64,000 nt of DNA from Hydrocarboniphaga sp965279055 (GTDB taxonomy: Bacteria; Pseudomonadota; Gammaproteobacteria; Nevskiales; Nevskiaceae). Position numbers and translations under genes: made by a program. Position 1 is the stretch's first letter. Each line of letters opens with the position of its first letter. Below are positions 57,645-64,000 of this stretch, piece by piece. Location of the stretch: assembly GCF_965279055.1 (NCBI RefSeq), contig NZ_OZ257125.1, positions 4,774,001 to 4,838,000 of the forward strand. The letters run 5' to 3'. The notes under the pieces are model-generated. The model saw nothing but the letters and a program-made list of their open reading frames with translations. It was not told the DNA's origin and did no database searches.

Positions 57645-58789
57645 ACCTCGCGCCCTACGCCGCCCTCGAAGCGCACAGCCGCGGCCGCCATCACGCCGAG
57701 CCGGGCCCGAGCAATCGCAGCGCCTACATGCGCGACCGCGATCGCATCCTCCATTCGGCCGCGTTCCGCCGGCTCGAATACAAGACCCAGGTGTTCGTCA
57801 ATCACGAGGGCGATCTGTTCCGCACGCGGCTGACGCACAGCCTGGAAGTGGCGCAGCTCGCGCGCACGATGGCGCGCTCGCTGCAGTTGCACGAGGATCT
57901 GTGCGAGGCGATCTCGCTGGCCCACGATCTCGGCCACACGCCGTTCGGCCACGCCGGGCAGGACGCGCTCAACGATTGCATGAAGCCCTACGGCGGCTTC
58001 GAGCACAACGCGCAGTCGCTGCGCGTGGTCGACGAGCTCGAGGACAAGTACGCGAGTTTTCGCGGCCTCAATCTGACCTTCGAAACGCGCGAAGGCATCC
58101 TCAAGCATTGCAGCCTGGCGCGGGCGCGCGAACTCGGCGACGTCGGCCAGCGCTTCATCGCCCGCGGCCAGCCCAGCCTGGAAGCGCAGCTGGCGAATCT
58201 CGCCGACGAGATCGCCTACAACAATCACGACATCGACGATGGCCTGCGCGCGGGCCTGATCACGGTGGCGCAGCTGCGCGAGGTGCCGTTATTCCGCCGC
58301 CATCACGACGAGGTCATCGACACCTACGGCGCGCTGCGCTCCAAGCAGGAGCGCCACGAAACCATACGCCGCGTGATGAGCACCTTCGTCGAGGATCTGA
58401 CCGCGACCAGCGCGGCGCTGATCCGGGGCGCGGGCGTGACGCACATCGACGAGGTGCGCGCGCTGGGTTCGCCGCTGATCAGCTACAGCGAGCAGTTGCG
58501 CGCCGAGAACCTGGAGCTGAAGCGCTTCCTGCGTGAGCAGCTGTATCGCCATCACCAGGTCTATCGCGTGATGGCCAAGGCCAAGCGCGTGGTGCGCGAC
58601 CTGTTCGCCGCGCTGTTCGACGACGTGCGACTGATGCCGCCGGCGTTTTTCGAGGCCGCACGCACGCTGGAGCAGCAGCAGGCCGAAATTGGCCGCGCCC
58701 GCGCAGTGGCCGACTACATCGCCGGCATGACCGATCGTTATGCGCTCGACGAGCACGAGCGCCTGTTCGATCCGCGCCGGCTGCGCTGA
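57641..58789 (+). CDS. dgt: Deoxyguanosinetriphosphate triphosphohydrolase-like protein
   Basis: HD-domain enzyme that hydrolyses dNTPs to deoxynucleosides and triphosphate. 382 aa, the shorter type-2 dGTPase subfamily. The metal-binding residues are in RTRLTHSLEVAQLAR, ISLAHDLGHTPFGHAGQ (HD pair) and the Asp of LADEIAYNNHDIDDG. The N-terminal AEPGPSNRSAYMRDRDRI is family-typical. ATG 57641 overlaps the MFS stop, but a repeat lies right before it, so this coupling may be recent. The dgt gene has no visible partner downstream. Confidence 0.95.
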   Translation: MNLAPYAALEAHSRGRHHAEPGPSNRSAYMRDRDRILHSAAFRRLEYKTQVFVNHEGDLFRTRLTHSLEVAQLARTMARSLQLHEDLCEAISLAHDLGHTPFGHAGQDALNDCMKPYGGFEHNAQSLRVVDELEDKYASFRGLNLTFETREGILKHCSLARARELGDVGQRFIARGQPSLEAQLANLADEIAYNNHDIDDGLRAGLITVAQLREVPLFRRHHDEVIDTYGALRSKQERHETIRRVMSTFVEDLTATSAALIRGAGVTHIDEVRALGSPLISYSEQLRAENLELKRFLREQLYRHHQVYRVMAKAKRVVRDLFAALFDDVRLMPPAFFEAARTLEQQQAEIGRARAVADYIAGMTDRYALDEHERLFDPRRLR

Positions 58790-58840
58790 AGTTAAGAAGC
58801 GTTAAACCCCGGATTAAATAAGCTTAATGGGACGCCCGGA

Positions 58841-58921
58841 CCGATCGGCGGCCTGATTATTGTCTTCGTATTCGTCCATACTGCGGCGGATCACGTACGT
58901 AAAAATCCGTACCGATCGGTA
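58841..58921 (+). promoter_or_regulatory. Palindromic operator region upstream of the desaturase
   Basis: A perfect 12-bp palindrome TACCGATCGGTA (58910-58921) and a second site CCGATCGG (58841-58848), 62 bp apart, in the 225-bp gap before the desaturase gene. A third imperfect half, CAGATCGG, follows at once. Palindromes of this length and type are typical of TetR-family operators. No obvious -35/-10 pair could be set. Confidence 0.5.
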
Positions 58922-59014
58922 ACAGATCGGCGGCTTTGCGCCGCGGCGGGGTAAGGGCACGGAGCGCGACGTCGGACCACAGAGCCGGCGCGCCGCTCGC
59001 AACGACGACGGGTC

Positions 59015-59995
59015 ATGACGATGAGCAGCGGTACCAACGACAAGCGGCTGACGCCTGAGCAGCTGCAGAGCCTGACCGGCTTTCGCCCGGTGATGACGAC
59101 GGCGAAGATCCTGCTGTTCTTCGCGCTGCTGGCCACGGTCACCGCGCTGGCCTGGCAGTCGCAGTCCGAGCTCACCGACTGGCTGGCGTATGCGGCCGCC
59201 GGTTATCTGTGGATGAGCATCGTCACCTTCATGCACGAGGCCACGCACAACATCCTGTTCGAGGCCAAGTGGAAGAACTGGGCCTTTGGCGTCGTTACGA
59301 TGATCCCGCTGATGGTGTCGTATATCGCGTTCAAGGAAGACCATCTCGAGCATCACCGCTACAACCGCTCGCCGAAGGACCCCGACGCCTTCACCATGGG
59401 CAAGCGCGGCGTGCTCGATTTCGTCGCGTTCTACGCCTACGTCGCCTTCGGCGCGCTGCTGACCTTCCTGCATTTCAACCTGATCTATCCGATCAAGTAT
59501 TTCACCGCCCGGCAATGGGCGGTGCACCTGGGTGAAGCGGTGCTGAAAGTCGGCTGTGTGTGGGCCCTGGTCACCTGGGCCAAGCAGCAGGGCATGCTCG
59601 ACGAGGTGCTCGAAGTCTGGCTGGTGCCGGTGTTCTTTTTCTCGCTGCTGAACTCGATGCGCTTCATCGCCGAGCACTACGAGACGCCCTGGGACCAGGG
59701 CAAGCTCGCCGGCACACGCACGGTGATCAGCAATCGCGTCAACAGCTTTTTCTGGAACAACATCAACTGGCACATCGGCCATCATCTGTATCCGCGCGTG
59801 CCGGCCTACAACCTGGTCAAGCTGCATGCGCTGATCGAGCCCGACATCGCCGCCGCCGGCGCGATCGTCGACAAGAGCTATTCGATGGTGTTCGCCAAGG
59901 CGCTGCTGCGCGGCCCGGAGACGCGCGAGCGGCTCGAGCGTGCACTGCAGCAGCGGCGTGACCGGCCGGTCGTGACGACGCCGACGCTGGCCTAG
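59015..59995 (+). CDS. Membrane fatty-acid desaturase
   Basis: A 326-aa integral-membrane di-iron desaturase. Four to six membrane helices and the three histidine boxes of the family: FMHEATHN, HLEHHRYN and NWHIGHHLYP. These ligate two irons for O2-dependent double-bond formation in acyl chains; carotenoid or other lipid substrates share the same fold. The ATG could be 59015 or 59021, neither with a strong Shine-Dalgarno. Palindromic operators lie upstream, suggesting control by a TetR-type lipid sensor (inference). An R3 28-bp inverted repeat follows the stop. Confidence 0.9.
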   Translation: MTMSSGTNDKRLTPEQLQSLTGFRPVMTTAKILLFFALLATVTALAWQSQSELTDWLAYAAAGYLWMSIVTFMHEATHNILFEAKWKNWAFGVVTMIPLMVSYIAFKEDHLEHHRYNRSPKDPDAFTMGKRGVLDFVAFYAYVAFGALLTFLHFNLIYPIKYFTARQWAVHLGEAVLKVGCVWALVTWAKQQGMLDEVLEVWLVPVFFFSLLNSMRFIAEHYETPWDQGKLAGTRTVISNRVNSFFWNNINWHIGHHLYPRVPAYNLVKLHALIEPDIAAAGAIVDKSYSMVFAKALLRGPETRERLERALQQRRDRPVVTTPTLA

Positions 59996-60026
59996 GTCGC
60001 GGTTCGCGAGCCCGGCCAACCAAGAG

Positions 60027-60098
60027 CCTGTAGGAGCGGACCCTGTCCGCGACTGGATCTGCGAGAGCAGAGTCGCGGACAGGGTCCGCTCCTACAGG
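60027..60098. repeat. R3 inverted repeat, perfect 28-bp arms
   Basis: Arms 60027-60054 and 60071-60098 are exact reverse complements, with core TAGGAGCGGACCCTGTCCGC, spaced by 16 bp. It lies between convergent desaturase and vapC genes. The arm order is reversed relative to the copy at 30477-30535. Confidence 0.92.
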
Positions 60099-60109
60099 TG
60101 CAGCATCGC

Positions 60110-60130
60110 GTAGCCCGGGTGAAACCCGGG
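60110..60130. repeat. R1 palindromic repeat, single copy
   Basis: GTAGCCCGGGTGAAACCCGG (from 60110), 11 bp after the R3 pair and 7 bp before the vapC 3' end. No opposing arm is present. Confidence 0.8.
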
Positions 60131-60137
60131 ACGGTGT

Positions 60138-60563
60138 TCAGGGCCTGAACCAGTCCTCCAATTTCAGTCCATCCGCGCCCGCCAGCGGGTACGGGCTGCG
60201 CACCACCCAGGTCATCTCCCGCGTCGCGGCGATCGCCGCCTGCTCGCCGTCGAGCCGGCTCCACGGCCGGCCGCTGCGGTCCCAGCGCGCGGCCTGGCGT
60301 GACAGCCAGATCGCCGCCTCGCGGTCCAGGCCGAGGATCGCCGGACCGCTGTGCAGCAGTTCGGCGGTGAACGCGGCCAGCTGCTGACGGCGCGGGCCTT
60401 CGGGCAGGCTGTCGAGTCCGCGCAACCAGGCGTACAGCACCGGCGCCGCCAGCGCGCAGCTGCCCTGACGCTGCTGGAACAGGTTGAATACGCGGCGGTT
60501 GCCGTCCGGCCGTGTCAGCTCGGCGATCACCGACAGGTCGAGCAGCCAGGCCGGCTTGGCCAT
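60138..60563 (-). CDS. vapC: PIN-domain toxin, VapC/FitB-like, with altered active site
   Basis: A 141-aa PIN-domain protein, probable ribonuclease toxin of a type II toxin-antitoxin system. The N-terminal acidic residues D9 and E15 (LLDLSVIAELTRP) match VapC. The C-terminal part, usually DxxIAA...TRNxxDF, reads LDGEQAAIAA and then WVVRSPYPLAG, so the Asn and Asp of the last motif are missing. It may have weak or no nuclease activity. The start overlaps the antitoxin stop (TGATG). Confident of the family and pairing; activity is open. Confidence 0.82.
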   Translation of the reverse strand: MAKPAWLLDLSVIAELTRPDGNRRVFNLFQQRQGSCALAAPVLYAWLRGLDSLPEGPRRQQLAAFTAELLHSGPAILGLDREAAIWLSRQAARWDRSGRPWSRLDGEQAAIAATREMTWVVRSPYPLAGADGLKLEDWFRP

Positions 60564-60817
60564 CAGGGCTCCCCCCAGCGCGCCACTTCCTCGGCGGTCA
60601 CGCCTTCGAAGCCGGCGCTCTGGCGGCCGCGCCAGGCCTGGCTCCAGGCGGCGAAGTCGGCGCGGGCACTGCCGAGCAGGCGCTCGTACTCGGCCTCGGA
60701 CAGCAGCACCGCAACGGCTTTACCGCGGCGGGTGACCTGTACCGGGCGGCCATCCTCGGCCTCGTAGAGCAGCTCGGTCAGGCTGTCCCTGGCCTGCGCG
60801 ATGGATACGGTTTTCAT
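60563..60817 (-). CDS. vapB: Phd/YefM-type antitoxin
   Basis: An 84-aa antitoxin. The N-terminal Phd/YefM DNA-binding fold (MKTVSIAQARDSLTELL, then VQVTRRGKAVAVLLSEAEYE) is followed by a C-terminal toxin-binding tail rich in Trp/Arg/Glu. Such antitoxins repress their own promoter with the toxin as co-repressor. Two ATGGCCAT palindromes, 25-44 bp upstream, are the likely operator. The toxin gene follows, overlapping by 1 nt. Confidence 0.9.
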   Translation of the reverse strand: MKTVSIAQARDSLTELLYEAEDGRPVQVTRRGKAVAVLLSEAEYERLLGSARADFAAWSQAWRGRQSAGFEGVTAEEVARWGEP

Positions 60818-60841
60818 TGCGGCAGCAGCAGTTTGCGGAAG

Positions 60842-60861
60842 ATGGCCATTTAGATGGCCAT
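60842..60861 (-). promoter_or_regulatory. Tandem operator upstream of vapB
   Basis: Two copies of the perfect palindrome ATGGCCAT, at 60842-60849 and 60854-60861, centre to centre 12 bp apart. They lie 25-44 bp before the vapB start, where an autorepressor complex would bind. Confidence 0.65.
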
Positions 60862-60899
60862 ATTACGTCCGGCTAATTGCTTGATTCAACGGCAGTCGT

Positions 60900-60960
60900 C
60901 GACCGGTCGCGTTCAGCTTCCAGCCCGGAATTTGCTTGTCCGAGAACGGGAAATTACTTT
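60900..60960 (+). promoter_or_regulatory. Putative gltB promoter region
   Basis: TTGCTT (60932-60937), 17 bp, TACTTT (60955-60960), start predicted near 60967. A 10-bp palindrome CGACCGGTCG (60900-60909) lies 22 bp upstream of the -35 and could bind a regulator. Confidence 0.4.
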
Positions 60961-60967
60961 GCCTACC

Positions 60968-61038
60968 CGCGCTCGGCTGCGAGCGCGCCAGCTGCACCCC
61001 GTATGCAACACCGAAAGGCCGCTACACGCGGCCTTTTT
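60968..61038 (+). ncRNA. gltB leader: 5' hairpin plus intrinsic terminator (attenuator or short RNA)
   Basis: A perfect 8-bp hairpin CGCGCTCG-GCTG-CGAGCGCG (60968-60987) begins at the predicted transcript start. A terminator, GGCCGC-TACAC-GCGGCCTTTTT (core 61017-61038), ends 18 nt before the gltB ATG. Transcripts from the upstream promoter would end as an RNA of about 70 nt unless read-through occurs. Confidence 0.5.
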
Positions 61039-61056
61039 CTGCCAGGAGCTTTTCGC

Positions 61057-64000
61057 ATGTCCCAGCCAGTCGACCGGTCCCTCGAGGGCCACGTAGCGCA
61101 CGGCCTGTATCGTCCCGAGTTCGAGAAGGATTCCTGCGGCTTCGGCCTGATCGCCCACATGGACGACCAGCCCAGCCACAAGCTGATCCAGACCGCGATC
61201 ACCGCGCTGCACCGGATGACGCACCGTGGTGCGGTCGCGGCGGACGGCAAGACCGGCGACGGCTGCGGCCTGCTGATGAAGAAGCCGGACTCGTTCCTGC
61301 GCCGCGAGGCCGACAAGCTCGGTTTCGCGCTCGGCGAGAACTACTGCGCCGGCAATGTGTTCCTGTCGCAGGACGAAAAGCGCCGCGAGCGCGCCAAGGC
61401 CGCGTTCGTCGAGGCCTGCGAGCACCACGGCGTCAAGCTGCTGGGCTTCCGCCTGGTGCCGACCGACGCCGATGCGCTCGGCGTCGAGGCGATGAAGGCG
61501 GTGCCGCGGGTCGAGCAGGTGTTCATCACCGCGCCCAAGGACATGCACAAGTTCGCTTTCGAGCTGAAACTGTTCAAGCTGCGCCGCCGTGTCGAGAAGG
61601 TGCTCGAAGCCGAAGGCGACGACGACTTCTACGTGACCTCGCTGAGCTGCCGCGTGCTGGTCTACAAGGGCCTGGTGATGCCGGAGTTCCTGCCGAACTT
61701 CTATCCGGACCTGGCCGACCCGGCTATGGAATCGTCGATGTGCGTGTTCCACCAGCGCTTCTCGACCAACACCCTGCCGAAGTGGCGGCTGTGCCATCCG
61801 TTTCGCTTCCTGGCGCACAACGGCGAGATCAACACGATCTCCGGCAACCGCATGTGGGCGCAGGCGCGCGCGAAGAAATTCCAGTGCGCGGACCTGCCCG
61901 ACATCGAAGAGCTGATGCCGCTGGTGACGATGAAGGGCTCGGACTCGCAGAGCATGGACAACATGCTCGAGCTGCTGCTGGCTGGCGGCATGGACGTGTT
62001 CCAGGCGATGCGCGCACTCATCCCGCCGGCCTGGCAGAACGTCGAGGATCTGGACCCGGATATCCGCGCGTTCTACGAATACAACTCGGTCAACATGGAG
62101 CCCTGGGACGGCCCCGCCGGCGTGGTCATCATGGATGGCCGCTACGCCGCCTGCTGTCTGGACCGCAACGGCCTGCGCCCGGCGCGCTACGTGATCACCA
62201 GCGACCGCCACATCGTGCTCGCCTCCGAAATCGGCGTGAACGATTTCCGCACCCAGGACGTGGTCGAGAAAGGCCGCCTGCGTCCGGGCGAAATTCTCGC
62301 CGTGGACACCGAGACCGGCTCGCTGCTGCGCCCGGACGACATCGACAAGATGCTGGCCTCGCGCAAGCCCTACAAGCAGTGGCTGAAGTCGAACATGAAG
62401 CGGCTCGAAGCCTCGCTGTCCGACGATCCGAACTCGCTCGACGTGATGCCGCCGGACACGGTCGGCATCTATCACAAGATGTTCCAGCTGACCTTCGAGG
62501 AGCGCGACCAGGTGCTGCGCGTGCTCGCCGAGGCCGGCCAGGAAGCGGTCGGCTCGATGGGCGACGACACGCCGTTCGCGGTGCTCAGCCAGCAGGCGCG
62601 CTCGCTGTACGACTACTTCCGGCAGATGTTTGCGCAGGTCACCAACCCGCCGATCGATCCGCTGCGCGAGCAGATCGTGATGTCGCTGGAATGCCAGCTC
62701 GGCTCCGAAAAAGGCATGTTCGACGAAACGCCGGAGCGCGCCGCGCGCCTGCTGATCGACTCGCCGGTTCTGTCCGAGGCCAAGTTCAAGGCGCTGCTGG
62801 CGATCGGCAACGACGACAGCAATTACGCGCACCAGATCATCGATCTGAACTATGACCCGAAGATCGGCCTGAAAGCCGCGATCGATCACGTCTGCGAAGA
62901 AGCCATCGCCGCGGTGCGGGCCGGCAAGGTCGTGCTGGTGCTCAGCGATCGCGCGATCGAGCGCGGCAAGCTGCCGATCCACGCGCTGCTCGCGGTCGGC
63001 GCGGTCAATGCCGCGCTGGTCACCGCCGGCGTGCGCTGCGACTGCAATATCGCCGTCGAGACCGCCACCGCGCGCGATCCGCATCACTTCGCCTGCCTGG
63101 TCGGCTACGGCGCCAGCGTGATCTATCCGTATCTGGCCTACGCCTCGCTGTACGAGATGGCGCGCAGCGGCCAGGTCAAGAACAAGGCGCCGGAGACGAT
63201 GGCGCAGAGCTATCGCAAGGGCATCAACAAGGGCCTGTACAAGATCATCTCGAAGATGGGCATCAGCACCATCAGCAGCTATCGCGGTGCGCAGCTGTTC
63301 GAGGCCGTCGGCCTGCACGACGAAGTCGTCGACCTGTGTTTCAACGCCACGGTATCGCGCATCCAGGGCGCCAAGTTCGAAGACCTGCAGGAAGAGCAGA
63401 TCGAAATCGCCGAGGCCGCATGGAGCGCGCGCAAGCCGATCGAGCAGGGTGGCCTGTACAAGTACGTGCACGGCGGCGAATACCACGCCTACAACCCGGA
63501 CGTGGTCGCGATGCTGCAGAAAGCCGTGAAATCCGGCAGCTACGAGGATTATCAGACCTACGCCGAAGTCGTGAACACGCGGCCGGTGTCGATGATCCGC
63601 GACCTGTTCAAGTTCAAGGATGCCACCGCGATTCCGATCGACGAAGTCGAGCCGCTGGAATCGATCCTGAAGCGCTTCGACTCCGCCGGCATGTCGCTGG
63701 GCGCGCTGTCGCCGGAAGCGCACGAGGCACTCGCCATCGCGATGAACCGTCTCGGCGGCCGCAGCAACTCCGGCGAAGGCGGCGAAGACCCGGCGCGCTA
63801 CGGCACCGAGAAGTCATCGAAGATCAAGCAGGTTGCCTCCGGCCGCTTCGGCGTCACGCCGGAATATCTGGTGAACGCCGAAGTGCTGCAGATCAAGGTC
63901 GCGCAGGGCGCCAAGCCCGGCGAAGGCGGCCAGCTGCCCGGCGACAAGGTCAACGAGCAGATCGCCAAGCTGCGCTATGCGCGGCCCGGCGTGGCGCTGA
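61057..64000 (+). CDS. gltB: Glutamate synthase (NADPH) large subunit, N-terminal two-thirds (partial)
   Basis: Large subunit of GOGAT, which converts glutamine and 2-oxoglutarate to two glutamates. The gene runs off the right edge; about 981 codons are visible. A short propeptide precedes Cys27 (EKDSCGFGLIAHM), the N-terminal nucleophile of the class II amidotransferase domain (about 27-430). The central domain and the start of the FMN/synthase domain follow (AGMSLGALSPEAHEAL, then GGRSNSGEGGEDPARYG near residues 890-930). The ATG at 61057 has AGGAG 8 nt upstream. An intrinsic terminator just upstream suggests attenuation. Confidence 0.96.
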   Translation, partial: MSQPVDRSLEGHVAHGLYRPEFEKDSCGFGLIAHMDDQPSHKLIQTAITALHRMTHRGAVAADGKTGDGCGLLMKKPDSFLRREADKLGFALGENYCAGNVFLSQDEKRRERAKAAFVEACEHHGVKLLGFRLVPTDADALGVEAMKAVPRVEQVFITAPKDMHKFAFELKLFKLRRRVEKVLEAEGDDDFYVTSLSCRVLVYKGLVMPEFLPNFYPDLADPAMESSMCVFHQRFSTNTLPKWRLCHPFRFLAHNGEINTISGNRMWAQARAKKFQCADLPDIEELMPLVTMKGSDSQSMDNMLELLLAGGMDVFQAMRALIPPAWQNVEDLDPDIRAFYEYNSVNMEPWDGPAGVVIMDGRYAACCLDRNGLRPARYVITSDRHIVLASEIGVNDFRTQDVVEKGRLRPGEILAVDTETGSLLRPDDIDKMLASRKPYKQWLKSNMKRLEASLSDDPNSLDVMPPDTVGIYHKMFQLTFEERDQVLRVLAEAGQEAVGSMGDDTPFAVLSQQARSLYDYFRQMFAQVTNPPIDPLREQIVMSLECQLGSEKGMFDETPERAARLLIDSPVLSEAKFKALLAIGNDDSNYAHQIIDLNYDPKIGLKAAIDHVCEEAIAAVRAGKVVLVLSDRAIERGKLPIHALLAVGAVNAALVTAGVRCDCNIAVETATARDPHHFACLVGYGASVIYPYLAYASLYEMARSGQVKNKAPETMAQSYRKGINKGLYKIISKMGISTISSYRGAQLFEAVGLHDEVVDLCFNATVSRIQGAKFEDLQEEQIEIAEAAWSARKPIEQGGLYKYVHGGEYHAYNPDVVAMLQKAVKSGSYEDYQTYAEVVNTRPVSMIRDLFKFKDATAIPIDEVEPLESILKRFDSAGMSLGALSPEAHEALAIAMNRLGGRSNSGEGGEDPARYGTEKSSKIKQVASGRFGVTPEYLVNAEVLQIKVAQGAKPGEGGQLPGDKVNEQIAKLRYARPGVAL

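Noticed and set aside
60913..63723. A 936-codon minus-strand frame and a 639-codon plus frame over gltB
   Set aside because: Both are out-of-frame shadows of gltB, which carries intact family motifs in its own frame.
1..64000. tRNA, rRNA, CRISPR arrays, integrases, IS transposases
   Set aside because: I looked for cloverleaf-like sequences in the gaps, regular spacer arrays and transposase or integrase motifs and saw none; the repeats present are REP-like palindromes without spacer arrays.

Overview
This is a 64 kb chromosomal stretch from a high-GC, Gram-negative gammaproteobacterium. Signs of this are an outer-membrane/periplasm gene set (SecB, EnvC, AmpD/AmpE, PBP1a, MsrPQ, the PilMNOPQ secretin complex), membrane-type PlsB, and several gene orders shared with E. 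coli or Pseudomonas: yibN-grxC-secB-gpsA, ybhP-clsB, rdgB-hemW, msrP-msrQ and pilMNOPQ-aroKB. An AlkB-type alkane hydroxylase, a membrane fatty-acid desaturase, a PEP-CTERM protein and many exported metallopeptidases suggest an environmental hydrocarbon- or surface-associated bacterium of the Nevskiales/Xanthomonadales kind. That placement is inference: there is no rRNA gene in the window. I saw no prophage, transposase, CRISPR array, tRNA or rRNA gene.

Layout. 1-4.6 kb: 5' part of alkB, a two-gene FtsX/ATPase exporter, and the ybhP-clsB lipid pair. 4.8-12 kb: secreted S9 peptidase, the ampD-ampE-btuF operon, and a large M16 lipoprotein peptidase. 12-22.5 kb: housekeeping genes (trmL, gpsA, secB, grxC, yibN, envC, fkpA, plsB) with small hypotheticals and a PEP-CTERM protein. 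22.6-28.5 kb: an apparent peptide-utilisation cluster (POT transporter, M2 carboxydipeptidase, DUF885 peptidase, TlpA-like thioredoxin). 28.6-30.5 kb: a cytochrome b561-YceI fusion followed by a stand-alone YceI. 30.5-37 kb (minus strand): PPK2, hemolysin III, an 847-residue secreted protein of unknown function, NfeD, QmcA and SufE. 37.2-43.5 kb: msrPQ, rph-rdgB-hemW, a small Cys-rich protein, L31 type B and citrate synthase. 43.7-46.9 kb: an unknown protein and PBP1a (mrcA). 47.1-58.8 kb: pilMNOPQ, an Ig-like lipoprotein, aroK, aroB, an MFS transporter and dgt. 59-64 kb: desaturase, a VapBC-like toxin-antitoxin pair, and the start of gltB.

The features that stand out most are not single genes. 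At least four unrelated palindromic repeat families share this window. (R1) GTAGCCCGGGTGCAACCCGGG elements sit at gene 3' ends and supply stop codons. (R2) CTCGATACGC...CTACTCGGGACGAAC elements occur as inverted pairs or clusters; one cluster splits qmcA from nfeD. (R3) Perfect 24-28 bp inverted repeats built on TAGGAGCGGACCCTGTCCGC lie behind yceI and the desaturase. (R4) CTCCCTCCGGGAG/TGGCCCGAAGGGCCGG elements lie on both sides of the MFS gene, and the reading frame runs through one of them. Other notable points are the Ig-like lipoprotein gene translationally coupled into the pil-aro operon, a hairpin-plus-terminator leader in front of gltB, a double ATGGCCAT operator at vapB, TetR-like palindromes at alkB and at the desaturase, and a rhodanese with no cysteine at all.
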